NCBI RefSeq assembly: GCF_019649055.1
Contig: NW_026570237.1
Span: 496,001-560,000, forward strand
DNA: 64,000 bases
Source: Paramacrobiotus metropolitanus
Taxonomy: Eukaryota > Tardigrada > Eutardigrada > Parachela > Macrobiotidae
Direction of reading: 5' to 3'
The notes beneath the pieces are model-generated. The model was not told the DNA's origin. It made no database searches and saw only the letters and a list, made by a program, of their open reading frames with translations. The position numbers and the translations under genes are program-made. Shown piece by piece: positions 53,427-64,000 of the stretch (positions within the stretch are counted from its first letter, which is position 1; every line of letters starts with the position of its first letter).

Positions 53427-54385
53427 TTGCCAATCTGGTACGGTGAAAACCTTTCGTTAACTAAAGCAATAAAAACAACAACACCAGACGTTATTTTGGT
53501 GTACATAGGGCAACCAAAACAACGAAACACTGAGGTTCCAAAGCTGTACAAAAACAAATTGTACCCGCGTCCCGTATCCATTCACGCCGATCGTCTCACT
53601 TCTTTCCGCGACGACTACGACCAGTATTCACACGTTGTCCAACACGCTGACCTTGTCCTTTGCCCAGCTCTTCGTCGTCCCACCCATTCGATTCGTCTTA
53701 CCCGGCGGCTTCATCAGCTGACTGACGGCGCAACCACTCAACCTTCCACTTATTATCCGGGTGCAACCAAACGTGACGAAATTATCAGAGAATCCACTCC
53801 TCCCTAGTCATTTTCAGTTGTTTTATTTGCAGAAAAAGGACAAAACTGAAAAGCCACGTTTCTGTGTTGATTCTCGTGGGTTAAATGCTTTGACAAACCG
53901 GCCCATGTGACCACTCCCACGTGTGGAGGATGCCGTAACTAGCTTTGGTCAGTCACAATATTTCTCGTCTCCGGATTTCAAGCGGTTTCTGGCAAATTCC
54001 GTTAGCCGAATCTGCCATACCGAAATGCAGTTTCGTTACCATGGATGGTCAATTTGAGTTTGTCAGAATGCCGTTCGGCCTTAGCGGCGCAACGGCTACA
54101 TTTCAGAAAGCAATCGATTCCATCTTATCACACCTAAAATTTCGAGGTGTGATCTGTTACATCGACGACGTGCTCGTCGGTGGGGTGAATTCTGATGAAC
54201 ATATATCCCTACTAGATCAAGTCTTAAGTGCTGTTGCAAAAGCTGGATTTATAATCAGTGCAAAGAAATGTGAAATTGGAATTACTGAAATGAAATTTCT
54301 TGATTTTATTTTGACCAAATCCGGAATGAAACCAGACCCTAGAAGACACAAAAAATACTGTACTTTTATGTGTTATCTTCGATAA
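53427..54385 (+). pseudogene. Ty3-type pol relic B (RT)
   Basis: The upstream part (53427-53807) ends with KRDEIIREST, the block preceding RT. KKDKTEKPRFCVDSRGLNAL follows near 53830-53890 in another phase. A long clean frame (53945-54385) then carries GFWQIPLAESA, FVRMPFGLSGATATFQKAID, the active-site CYIDDVLVGG near 54160 and AKKCEIGITEMKFLDFI. Three phases and internal stops show it is dead, though the palm domain is well preserved. RNase H and integrase do not follow. Confidence 0.75.
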
Positions 54386-55669
54386 TGGCTGGATTGTTTA
54401 CTAAGGGCACTGTCCGAGATAAAATTGCACTGATTCGATTGACTTGGTTCGTCTTCGACTGCTGTTTTGGAATCATACTGCGCCGTTTAAATCAGGTGTA
54501 ACTGAACAAAGCGCAGGCAGAGTTCTTAAATGCCAGCCAAAGGTATCCTATAAGCTTATTTTGAAAATAGACCACGAGCCGCCAGCAGCAATTTCGGCGT
54601 CCCAGAAATCATTAAAATATCACATAAACTTTGCCGATGAATCTTTCAAGCGAAAGTATGGACAAACTTCGTCAACCAGTCGGCCAACACGCAGACATGC
54701 TTACTGCTTTGATGGCTAGTTGGTTAGGGTCCTAACAATCCTATGTACACTGGGCTTTTCCCCCCAGACGCCCAGTGTCGTTGATTCCACAGCCTGAACT
54801 GATGGCCAGTTATTACGAAACGGGATCGATAATTGCGTCAAATTGCGGAGCAATACCGAATTGCCTAGTTGAAAGAATTTTTGCTCGCGCACAAGTCACC
54901 TTTCCAAAAATGCCAGACAAAACGTATACAGCCAGGACAAACTTGTGCAAAAAAACCCGATGGCACAGCACCCTTCGGTGACGATTCTGGTGAGCCTTTG
55001 TGATGTACGGCGACGAATGGGTACGGGTACACATTTGGACTATTTGTGCGCATAATAAGAATGGAAAACGGCCTCGTTAGCGTACTTCGACTTCTAATAA
55101 ATGTTGTGATATCTTTGCGGGTAATTGTTTGCAGTACTACGCATCCGTTATTTGCCACCATGCGAAATTTTTCACCTCCCCGAAATAGAGCCCACTCTAG
55201 CGCAACCTTGTCCAAGTGAGTGTCGTCGGCGGCTAAACTTTTTCAGTCAAAATTGTTTTAATAAAACGTACAAGGCAACAGCACACTGAAGTATTTAGGA
55301 TTAAAGTTTTTGTCTGGATGCATTCCAGTTTGAATCAGGATAATGGTGCCAACACCAATTTGCCATCAAAGTCTACGGGCTGCTGAAGATCCCTTCTTTT
55401 TTCCTTCTCTACTATTCCGCTAGTAGCAAGTGACTCTGTTATCAGCCAAATCACGATCGGGTTTGGCCTGCACTCCCGTATAAGGTTGGACGCGTTCCAA
55501 GAGACTCAAGTGTCATTTTTTCAAAAAAACATCCGATATACGAGTGCAGGATAGATCGCGAGAAAGGAGTTAGTTTAGTTATCACTTTTCCTGTAACCTT
55601 GACGAGAGCCTCCACACGATCTAAATACTCGACCGAAATGATGGACTTGAGGTATTAAGGCATACTATC
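54386..55669. other. Intergenic after pol relic B
   Basis: Short frames at 54444-54719 and 54775-54981 may be remnants of the same retroelement but show no named domain. The rest is non-coding. Confidence 0.35.
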
Positions 55670-56345
55670 AGGTACGGGCGGTACACTTGGAATCTGCCAA
55701 CAACCCAGCTAGAACTTTCCACAGTTGGATTCAATGCGTATTCGCTAATCGGTATTTTAAATTCGGAATGCTCTGAAGGAAGAATGTTTTTAAAATCGTG
55801 TCAGCATACAATATTGGTGCATGGTAAAACGCAAGTAAGATAAATAAAAACTCGAGCGATAATAGAAGTGATTCAAATACTTCGAAGACATTCAGACGCA
55901 TCAAACATGATCTCGTAGCTTGCTTTTTGGATCCTTTGCTGCGCCGCGAGGCTTCGGAGATTTAACATTCGTTGTCGGCCCATCTGCAGTTAGCAGAAAA
56001 CGGGCGTGCGGTACAGGCGCCACAGTTGGTATTTGCCAAATACTACAGCTGGATTCTGTCACACTTGGATTCGGTGCGTATTCGCCATTTGGTATTTCAT
56101 ATTCCGGATGTTATGGAGAATGTTTTTAAAATGTTGTGAACATACAATATTGGTGCATGTTAAAATGCAAGTAAGATAAAAAAAAACTCGAGAGATAATA
56201 AAATTCTAATATTATGAGAATATGCAAATTGCATTACACATGATCTAGTAGCTGACCTATCGGATCCATAACAGCGCGGCAAGGTTTGGTAGGTTTAACA
56301 CTCGTCGCCAGTCCATCTGCAGCTATCAGAAAATAAACTGGCCAT
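55670..56345 (+). repeat. Tandem duplication, ~340-bp unit
   Basis: Two copies, roughly 75-80% alike, meet near 56007. Shared blocks include GCGTATTCGC, GAATGTTTTTAAAAT, CATACAATATTGGTGCATG and AAACTCGAG.GATAATA at matching offsets. No open frame persists in both. It may be part of an LTR or satellite. Confidence 0.75.
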
Positions 56346-58635
56346 TATTATCAGAACTTCTGAAATGCATGCGTCGGTTTTCTCGATTGGTATGGCATCG
56401 TAATAATATCACTAAAAACTTTGGTAGAAAAAGACATCAAAATTTTGTTACACAGAACCTTAGGCACTGTGATTTGCACACCGCGTGTGCACTCTGATGC
56501 CAAACGCTGTACTTTCGCAAATCCTATTAAAAAAACCGAAGTTGTAAACCTAATGCTATCGACACCTTGAAAACGAAAACTTTCATTTAATTGACACCGA
56601 GTCGCATCCACTTCCCGAAATTGTGTTACTGTTATCACTTTCGTTTCCTTACTCTTTATTTTTTAAATTGTAACTGTCGTGCAATAAAGAAAAGGATAAA
56701 ATAAAGACGTTGTGTGCGATGGAAATATGCACTTCCCAAACCACGACCAGTCGGGGAATAGAGCGACTCTTAATCTCAACTTCTTATGTATTTCATGGAG
56801 CGAAAGTTCAAGGATGTTGATGTACAAGTATGAGATGATATGCAAGGATGAAGAAGAGGATCCGGAACTCGAAAGCCTGCTGAAAGAGAAGACACGAAAG
56901 GAAACACAAGGAATGCGAGAAGTTATACGTTACCTGTCCGACGCTAGATGGTAGCTGAAGCGTATGAGTAAAACGAATCCATCAACCTGGCGCTACAGGG
57001 CATGAAGATCGAAGAGACCGAAAGGTCACGGCAAACAAGTGGGATCAAGTGGGTAGCCTGTTACGTCACGAGACTATCCGAAGATGATAATGCACGTCGA
57101 CGAAGTAGAGGAATGACCCTGACGATAGGTGAAAGGTCACCCAGAGGTCAGTTTGAACAGCCTCACTTGGAAAGAGAAGACCAGAGCAAAAGCCTGAAGT
57201 TAATCAGATCGAGTAACAAGACTCTACTTTTGTTGGGATTACAACTCTTGACATTTGTGTGGGCGACGAGCGCCTTATATAGCCGTGGGCACCGCAAGTG
57301 CTGGCTCTTCGTACGCGCAGGTACGGGTCTGAGAACAATAGGGATTTAGAATCTAACCAATAAGAGACATCTAAGGACACGTGGACTAATCACACCGCTG
57401 CATCACTACACGTGGACTAATGAGAACATCAGGTCAACTAATACACTAGAACAATAGGTTGAGCTACGTCATCGGAGCGCGGTCACGTCGAAATGGCAAG
57501 TCGCGGTCAAAGTTCTCTGCTGGGGATTTCTGAGAAGTCGAAGTAGAGACTCGGGGTCAGGACTCGCGTAGAAGATGTAGTAAAGCCTAAGCCTTAGTTG
57601 TAAGGGTAGAAGTAGTAAAGTAGTACCGATGTGTACTAAGGGACGCCAGTACACGTCACCCCCGCAAACGAGATTTCTCTGGATCGTAGTGGAACAAAAG
57701 TGAAGCTCTGCGGAACGACGTGGAACGAAGAGGAAGGAACATAGGGACATAGGAAAAAGTAACATCTGCTCCATCCGCATAGTGCATGCAACATCTAGCA
57801 TTATCGCCAAATTCCATCCCGACTATCCGGTGCCATCAAAAGTAAGTAACATCGCTCGGTCCGGTAAGTTGTTAGTGAGTTTGAGTGTTATAAGTCATCG
57901 GATCCTGGAGCGTAACTGGCAATCCGGAAGTCCAAGGAAGTGGAAAGGCGGAGAGCAGGAACGTCCATGAGATCCAAGGTGTTATCGTATTCAAAAAGAT
58001 ATTGAAAAATGTGTTGTTTATAGCATTAAGTGCTTTAAGACTGATCAATTAGATGTTATTCCGTATTATCCGACTGGCAACAGCACGAAAGTATTCGTCT
58101 ACTAAAACCACTGCACTACGAACAACTAATAAAAATTAAAGGATTAAAAGACTGGCTGCAACAAGGAAAGTTATATCTGTACTAAGTCATGAAACGTGGT
58201 AGGAAGCGAACCATCAGACATTATACTACGAAAGCTAGTTAAAAAGGAAAAAGCTAGAAATCCTACTGCACTGATAAGAAAGACTAAGTTCAGACGATAC
58301 GCAATGCAAAACGCTTAGACTGACAACACACTACAGGAATTAACAAAAACTGAAAACTCTAAAGTTGCTGACTCTGATAAAGTGTAAGATCTGTGCATCA
58401 TTCTATTCTACAAAGCACTCTACAACGCACTATGCTGGAATGGGAACTGAGACACTACAATACGACTGTTAACAAAAATACAAACTCTACTGCACATGCT
58501 GCGAAAGCTTATCTGCTAATTCAATGCTGTCTGTACGTGAAAGCAGAGCTGTAATCAGTGAGATTTTCAGTGGCAGATACTTGATTTGATAGCGGCGTTT
58601 GAATTATTCTTATTTGTTGAGAATTTTGTATTATC
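56346..58635. other. Probable LTR-element end plus intergenic DNA
   Basis: Bases about 56840-57050 can read as Glu/Arg-rich coil including EETERSRQ, like EETAERSRH in the 12-kb element Gag. An LTR-like stretch follows with TGTTACGTCACG at about 57060, TATATAG at 57276, and a direct repeat ACACGTGGACTAAT at 57377 and 57408. Ends and target duplication could not be fixed. From 57970 to 58635 only AT-rich DNA precedes the next gene. Confidence 0.35.
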
Positions 58636-58980
58636 ATGTCAAAGCGTGGTGAAATTATTAAGCAGCACAGCGGTGCTCGAGCTTTGTTGTTTCCTGTGAA
58701 TGCATTGGATGATCGCGTGAAAATGGCAGACAGTGTGAGAGAGCGTGTGATGGAAGATCTCTCTTCCAAGGTTCTCGATTGGCATGTGAAAGACGACTTG
58801 AAGAACGAACCTAATGCGGCGAAAGCGGTGGAGAAAGCGAATGTTGAGACTCCAGTGCAGTCTCGTGAAGTTCCGAAAGAAGCAGAGAAGACGATGACCA
58901 GTGGGTCTCAGCAGTCAGCTATGAGTAAGGAAGAAGCGGACAAGGAGTTCTTTCGCAAGTATTATCTTTCGCAAGTTTAG
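58636..58980 (+). CDS. Small charged hypothetical protein
   Basis: The ATG at 58636 starts an intact 114-codon frame ending TAG. The first 60 residues are mixed and helical (VKMADSVRERVMEDLSSKVL). The middle is Glu/Lys/Ala/Pro-rich and probably disordered, and it ends with EFFRKYYLSQV. There is no signal peptide or membrane segment. It is the first gene of the compact unit continuing to the window end and shares its GCGGAA/GCAGT-rich codon style. No family recognised. Confidence 0.6.
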   Translation: MSKRGEIIKQHSGARALLFPVNALDDRVKMADSVRERVMEDLSSKVLDWHVKDDLKNEPNAAKAVEKANVETPVQSREVPKEAEKTMTSGSQQSAMSKEEADKEFFRKYYLSQV

Positions 58981-59584
58981 GGCGTAATCTTTTACGGCAT
59001 TTTTCGTGGAAATTCGTAGTAGTGCAGCGGGTCCATTGATTAGCATATGTTAAGCTAAGTCAGATTTTAAACGGCTTTACTTCCGTAGCACGTGTTCGAT
59101 TCCCCTTAAGGGCGAACTTTCTGCAAAACTTTGGTTTTATTTTTGTGTTTCCGGTATTCAGTTTAGTATTTATGGCGAAACTATGTGTGAAATGTTGAAG
59201 CTCGTGTTTGTGGTATTTATGCGGATAGGTTTTCCATACTTCGTATTACTCAGTGTATTATTAGCGACCTTAGCAGTAGCAATATTGTCAGCAGTTTAAC
59301 TTCGCATTTTTATTTAACTTCGCAAAACACGGAATCCTTCCTTCGTATTGAACATTGCGGCAGTTTCAGAGTACGCCAGAAAAATAAAATCAAAATAGAA
59401 CTTTTCACCAGTGTTCATCGTAGTTGAACAGTATTCACTCGGTAATTTGTGCAGAATATACAGAATAAAATTGCAAAAGGCGATCTGAATAAAATTGAAC
59501 GCAAATATACAAGACGTAAGAGAAAAGATAAAAGAAATAAAATCAATACAGCAATATAGCAGACACGGTAAAAGATTTCGTAAT
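58981..59584. other. Spacer, no gene
   Basis: Convergent intergenic region between the plus-strand gene and the minus-strand gene. A pol III promoter-like pair of boxes occurs at 59020-59030 and 59093-59103 but no tRNA folds. Several AATAAA-type signals lie at 59380-59550. Confidence 0.4.
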
Positions 59585-59974
59585 TCAGTTCTTCTTGAAA
59601 CGCTTGGCAGCAGGAGTTTTCAAATGCAGAGATCCATCAGGTTTACGTGAGAAAACCATAGCAACCGATTTTGGCATATCTCCACGTGTTTCAGTTCCTG
59701 GTGCGTTAGGACGCTCAGCAATCACGGTAGTTGGATCGCGCAGCAGAGATAGCGTGTCCTCAGCAGTTTCGGTTTTCGGCAGTAGCGGAATAGGATTTGC
59801 GGCCAAGAGTCCACACAGAGGCATCGGTCCGTGCATCGCAGCAGCATCGATTTTCATGGCAGTTTGACGCAGAATACTTTGTGCCTCAGTTCCGAGATAG
59901 GGAATTCGTACTTCGATAGTAGTTCCTTCGCGAGCACAGCGATCACAGCCACGATTATGCTCTTGAACCAGCAT
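59585..59974 (-). CDS. Hypothetical protein with CDRC motif and basic tail
   Basis: The ATG at 59974 opens an intact 129-codon frame ending TGA at 59585. It begins with HNRGCDRCAREG, one Cys pair that may be half of a metal site, followed by a helical Ala/Met-rich middle and a Pro/Thr/Glu-rich stretch. It ends in LKTPAAKRFKKN, a nuclear-localisation-like tail. It lies downstream of the family-W gene on the same strand, about 250 bp apart. No family recognised. Confidence 0.6.
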   Translation of the reverse strand: MLVQEHNRGCDRCAREGTTIEVRIPYLGTEAQSILRQTAMKIDAAAMHGPMPLCGLLAANPIPLLPKTETAEDTLSLLRDPTTVIAERPNAPGTETRGDMPKSVAMVFSRKPDGSLHLKTPAAKRFKKN

Positions 59975-60222
59975 TCCTGTAATGATAGTAAATCAGTAGG
60001 GAAATTTATACAGAAATTGTAGTCGTAAAATTCAGTATTAATAGTCAGAAACTGCAGATAATTAGCGGAAATATATAGCAATTAATTTTGTAAATATTTA
60101 GGCGGAAATGAAAAGTATGCAGGTTTGTTGTGGTAATTAGTAGGGAAGTACTCGCAGTAAATTATAGGTAATTATGCAGTAAATATTTAAACGGAAATAT
60201 AGAGATATAGTATGCGGTGAAA

Positions 60223-60879
60223 TTAGCTGTGTTTGATCTTACCGACTCCTCGAGCTAATTCGTCCGACAGTCCCTGAGTTCGTCGATCATTCATTTCGCG
60301 GTATACAATCGCACTCACGAACTTGTCTCCTCCGATAGACGTTAGGCATCCAATCTCCAGTAAGAAGTTTCTTTCCTTGTGGTGGTACTTGATCCAGTTG
60401 TGTAAGCAGACAGTGTATGTTGTTCGGATGACGCGTTGAATTTCGAATTTCGTCATTGCGTATCCTCCTTCCTCCAGCACAGTCAGAATAGCGTTTCGCA
60501 GTTGCAGTCGCGTGGTAATTTCCTCGTTGCGATCTCGCTGAATTCGTGACGATACTTCCAGGAAACAACGTCATTCTTTCACTCTTTTGCGTAGGAACCC
60601 AGAAGTTACAGCAGTCTCGATGTACTTGTCGATGTTCAGCATGGTAAATTCATGATGTGCGTTGTTCAGTGTAGCCTTTAGATAATCAACATCCACGTAA
60701 AATCCAGAATCGGTATGATATCCAATGATAGTTCGGACGGCGAACTGAAAAGCTTCGTACAGTCGCATTTTTCGCGTGTAAAAACTCGTAGTGTCACGAT
60801 TGAAAATTTGTTCGATACCAACATGCAGTCCAGCAGGAGCAGTGGATAAGGAAGTAATAGCGTTTAGCATAGCGGACAT
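60223..60879 (-). CDS. Family-W gene, with in-frame TGA
   Basis: From the ATG at 60879 the frame runs 102 codons to a TGA (60573-60571). It then continues in the same phase for another 115 codons to a TAA at 60223, with protein-like sequence on both sides. Alignment with the 26-kb copy spans the TGA, which sits where that copy has Gly. Conserved blocks are HVGIEQIFNRDTT, DSGFYVDVDYL, SGFLRKRV and LLEIGCLTSIGGDKF. The product is soluble and helical, with a possible DNA-binding winged-helix shape (weak inference). The TGA is either a nonsense mutation or programmed readthrough. It is divergently arranged with the acidic gene at 61.5 kb. Confidence 0.6.
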
Positions 60880-60979
60880 TTCAGTAATTATAGGTCACGC
60901 TTCAAGGAAAATATAACGTCTCAGTAATTCTGGTAGGAAAACGTATGAGGAAACAGAACTGAAAATTTTTCGGAAGCGG

Positions 60980-61200
60980 TGATGACTTTTATAGGCTTAT
61001 AGCAGGAAATCGTGCAGTTGTTTGTGTGTATGTGTGTATCGCCCTTGTATGGCAGTGTGTCAGTGCAACCCGTAGTACGTATGTTCTTCTCATGTATTGT
61101 ACGCCTCAGTACTTTAGCGCGTATTTCGGTGCGGATGTACAGTTTTCTTCTCTGAATTATGGAATTGTTAGTTTGTGCGGTCAGATTTTCAGATTATCAG
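60980..61200. promoter_or_regulatory. Divergent promoter region
   Basis: Between the family-W and acidic genes lie TTTTATAGGCTTATAG (60989-61004) and CAGTACTTTAGCGCGTATTT (61107-61126). Both are conserved in the decayed copy at 34.5 kb, which supports a functional role shared by the family. Confidence 0.5.
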
Positions 61201-61499
61201 ATTTTAAATAGTAGGATATCTTTTTCCTTATTGCACGACTTGCGCCCTATCGTGGTTCAATATGCGGAAATAACCTTCAGTCTGTGGAAAAGTCAATTTT
61301 ACAGTAGATTTTCGGTGTAATCAGTAGCGTATGGTTAACCTTCGTGGTATGGCAGTTACGTATGGCAGTGTGCTGAGCGCGATGACAGTGCAGATTTGTT
61401 GCGGTCTCTGAATTCAAGAGATACCGACAGTGTTGTGATTTCGTCAGAGCAGTGAACTCTTTTGTTGTGGTTTTTCGATTTTTGATATTTTCGGTAATC

Positions 61500-62500
61500 A
61501 TGCCTCCTAAAGCGATTAAGCGTAAGCAGGAAAAGAGCTCTTCTCCTTTTCTTCTTCTTTCAGTAATAGCAGTTCGAGTAGTAGTGTTAACTTTGCTGAT
61601 GAATCGGAAGTGTCCTTCATTTCGATCTCCAGTATTCCTTCGAATGAGTCAGATGTGACGGAAACTCAGAGATTTTTGGCAGATGTTGATCCTTACGCAG
61701 TTGATTACATTGTGAGAGAACCTGATCCTGAAATTGGTAATCGCAGTGACGTAGCAGATGTTGAGAGTGCGCACAGCGGCAACTCCAGTGCAGGTCTCGA
61801 GAAATCAGCGGAAATGTTTGATTGTTTTCAAGAAGACGGGAAACGTTATAAAGTGATCTCTACGACTGATACTGAGAGTTTTACGACCTTGATGTCTACT
61901 CCCAGCGAAACGTATGATGATGAAGATGAATGTGCGTCGTGTTCAACTGGTCCTTTACCTAACACAGCGGAGAGATTAGCTGATTTGGCGGATGTGAATG
62001 TTGAAGTAGAGTCAGATCGCAGTTCGGACTTTGAAGAGCAACCCATGGTGTATCACGAGAAAACTCCTCCGAAACGTGATGGCAAAGGTAACATAGTCCT
62101 TCATCCTGGAACTCGTTTGTTTTTGAATGGCAAGTTGTACCATGCCGGAAAACTTATCAGTGTGAAGAAGTTTAACCATTTTGTGCGTAATATGTCCAGA
62201 GAGCGGAATCGATATCTTAAAACCCAGTATTTATTTGCTCATCCTGATTCGATTGAGAGTCTAAACTTGATTGCGCAGTTGCATCGGAAAAATGACAGCG
62301 TCGTCGACTTCCCCACGCGGATGTTGTTCAATGGCGGGTTATTGCATACGCAGCATGTTGATAAACCTTCCCCAGCAGCAGTGCGGAAGAGGCAGCGGGA
62401 AATGAGTCCTGAAATTGTTGAAATTCCTTCAGTTGTGTTGTCGCGTGAATCTTCTCCTGAAATCCCTGTTCAGTCTCGTAAGAAGCGACGAACTTTTTGA
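61500..62500 (+). CDS. Acidic family-A protein with basic C-terminal tail
   Basis: The ATG at 61500 matches the family N-terminus, but the long frame (61526-62500) lies at -1. The shift falls somewhere in 61526-61658, probably near the TTCTCCTTTTCTTCTTC tract. The main frame carries NFADESEVSFISISSIPSNE, DPYAVDYIV, RYKVISTTDTESFTTL, then a basic/aromatic block (KKFNHFVRNMSRERNRYL). It ends with SRKKRRTF, a nuclear-localisation-type tail. The first 170 residues are very acidic and Ser-rich, as in activation domains or charged chaperones. The paralogue at 35.0 kb reads through the N-terminus without this shift. The function is unknown. Confidence 0.65.
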
Positions 62501-62939
62501 TCTTTTGTTGTCAGTTCGTATTTGTTGTGTTTTTACTTGGAATGGTGTGTAGTATTACGGTAACTACGCGGAAATTGTCTTTTGTTATCTGCAGTCGTTG
62601 TACGGAATGGTAGTATTTTTGTGGCAGTATTTTTCGCGGTACTTTTTTCTAGTTTTTACCTTCGTTGTACAGATCGGTATTGTTGTGGTATTTTGGTACA
62701 GTGACGTATTTCACTTTTTATTCGTTGATCAGTGTAATCTGTGTGATGCAAGTACGAATTGCGGATGTGTGGTTGTTCAGTCATTAAAATTCGTGAGCGT
62801 GTTAGCGCTAATGCGGTTGGAGTTTCGCAGTCAGAATTCAGTGTGTGGTTTGAGAACTTTGAATTCGCTTTTCATTTTTATTTGGAGATTTTATTGCGAC
62901 CTTTTTCATTTATTTCCTGGTCATTTTTGCTTGGTAGTT

Positions 62940-63863
62940 ATGGATCTTAATGCAGCTTTTAATTACATGGTAGATGCTTTGTGAAGTAACGGTCATCAGT
63001 ATGGTAATCGCGGAAATTATCGTGGTCGTGGTAATAATCGGCGTATGAATTACTATCGTCCTTATTCTCGTGGTGGTTATCGTGGAAGAGGTTATAACGG
63101 ATATCAGAATAATGCTCAGCAGTGGCAGCGCAATCCTCAGTATCCTTTGGCAAATAATGGCGGAATCGGTGTTAACGGTGTTCAGTTGGTCGTACCGGAG
63201 AATGTACCTATTGTTGGAGCGGTTATGCCTGTTGTGAATAACCCTGGTTGGCAAGCTAAGAACGCGGAAGTTGTCCAGCAGAACAAGGCGTCTTTGCAGT
63301 TGAATCAGCCTGTGGTGAATGAGGAAATGGATATTAACGAAGAGAACATCGTTCCTCAGCAGCAAGGTCAGAATGTCGGTAATGCTAACGGTGTTGTTGG
63401 TGTGAACGATCAGAATCCTGTGGCGGTTGGCAATGTGGTGAATCCTGAAGTTGTAGCTCAAGCGGTAAATAATGTCCAGAATGCGATGAATGGCGGAAAT
63501 GTTGCGGCAGAACCTTCTCAGAATGCTGTGGTGAATGAACCTTCAGTTGTGGTTCCTGGTATTGCGTATGTTCCTATGAATGGTGACGGAAGACCTCAAT
63601 ATCCTTCAATCAATCCCTCGGATATTTTTCAGCGTAACGCAGATGAAGAACGTCGTAAACAGTCAGCAGAGCGAGCTCGTATGGCGGCGGATGCTAAACG
63701 TAATGATTTGTCCGGTCTACAGTCTCGTTCTTCATATCCAGATGTGCAGCGCAGTCGTCTTCGCGTCCAGTCATCTGATAACCTTGTCGCCCCTGATCCT
63801 AGAGCTCATCGTCGTAATAATTCTGTGGATAATTCTTTGCAGTCAGCCTGTAAACCTCAGTGA
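62940..63863 (+). CDS. RGG/Asn/Gln-rich protein with in-frame TGA near start
   Basis: The ATG at 62940 gives MDLNAAFNYMVDAL and then a TGA at 62982. The same phase continues with YGNRGNYRGRGNNRR and an ATG at 63045, running to TGA TGA at 63861. The N-terminal part is Arg/Gly/Tyr/Asn-rich like RNA-binding RGG domains, the middle is Asn/Gln/Val-rich, and the last 80 residues are Arg/Ser-rich and charged. Without readthrough the protein would start at 63045 (272 residues). It resembles nucleocapsid-type or phase-separating proteins only in composition. The window ends soon after, so the unit is probably incomplete. Confidence 0.6.
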
Positions 63864-64000
63864 TGATGTCATGGTTTGTAACTTTGTGCGTTGGCATTTT
63901 TGTCATGATTTTACGGTATATTGTGAATTTCTTTTCGCGTTTCTATGTTCTCAATTTTTTGCTGTATATACGTTCGCGAAAGTCAGTCAAGTTCTCAGTT

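Noticed and set aside
51169-54385. Helper RT for the RT-less element
   Set aside because: Both RT relics are broken and no LTR, primer site or sequence shared with the 12-kb element was seen nearby.
59020-59103. tRNA-like A and B boxes
   Set aside because: Both boxes match pol III consensus at 10 of 11 bases, but neither acceptor nor T stem pairs, so no tRNA can fold. At most a tRNA-derived SINE relic.
62598-62939. Hydrophobic open frame upstream of the RGG gene
   Set aside because: It is in phase with the ATG at 62940, but its Phe/Val/Leu/Trp-rich content follows from T-rich intergenic DNA and it lacks any conserved feature.

Overview
The window is animal nuclear DNA from an invertebrate, probably an ecdysozoan; the phylum cannot be fixed from sequence alone. 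The reasons are piggyBac, hAT and Ty3-type transposon remains, a long-terminal-repeat (LTR) element primed by a eukaryotic initiator-Met tRNA, BIR (inhibitor-of-apoptosis) domains and a TBP (TATA-binding protein)-like gene. No prokaryotic operon, rRNA or convincing tRNA gene is visible, and few conserved host genes can be recognised. Most of the window is transposon and virus-like sequence in various stages of decay.

Region 1 (1-7.3 kb) is a repeat graveyard. Inverted arrays of short tandem repeats and a perfect 20-bp hairpin lie beside a broken piggyBac transposase. A non-autonomous hAT element with an 8-bp target duplication has inserted into that transposase.

Region 2 (7,305-19,345) is the clearest unit: a young 12.0-kb LTR element. 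It has two 369-bp LTRs that differ at one base, a GTAA target duplication and an 11-nt tRNA-iMet primer site. It encodes a coiled-coil Gag with a CCHC knuckle, an aspartic protease and a full HHCC/DD35E integrase, but no reverse transcriptase or RNase H. Gag and the downstream frame are joined by a textbook -1 frameshift signal: GGGAAAC, a 6-nt spacer and an H-type pseudoknot.

Region 3 (19.3-32.3 kb) holds decayed genes, mostly on the minus strand. They include two BIR proteins, a TBP-like protein with both half-repeats, a Cys-rich protein and several unidentified families. Together they look like the remains of an integrated large DNA virus or virus-like element. A 700-bp fold-back sequence and a small MITE (non-autonomous inverted-repeat element) lie in the same area.

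Region 4 (32.3-56.5 kb) is mostly non-coding. It contains Ty3 reverse transcriptase, RNase H and integrase fragments, an intact CCHC-knuckle gene at 45.9 kb, and a decayed copy (34.1-35.7 kb) of the gene pair seen again in region 5.

Region 5 (58.6-64 kb) is a compact, better preserved multi-gene unit of unknown type. It has a small charged protein, two minus-strand genes, a divergent promoter, an acidic protein with a basic nuclear-type tail, and an RGG/Asn/Gln-rich protein. Its central gene pair is duplicated at 34-35.7 kb and one family has a third copy at 26 kb, so this is a mobile or viral family not recognised here.
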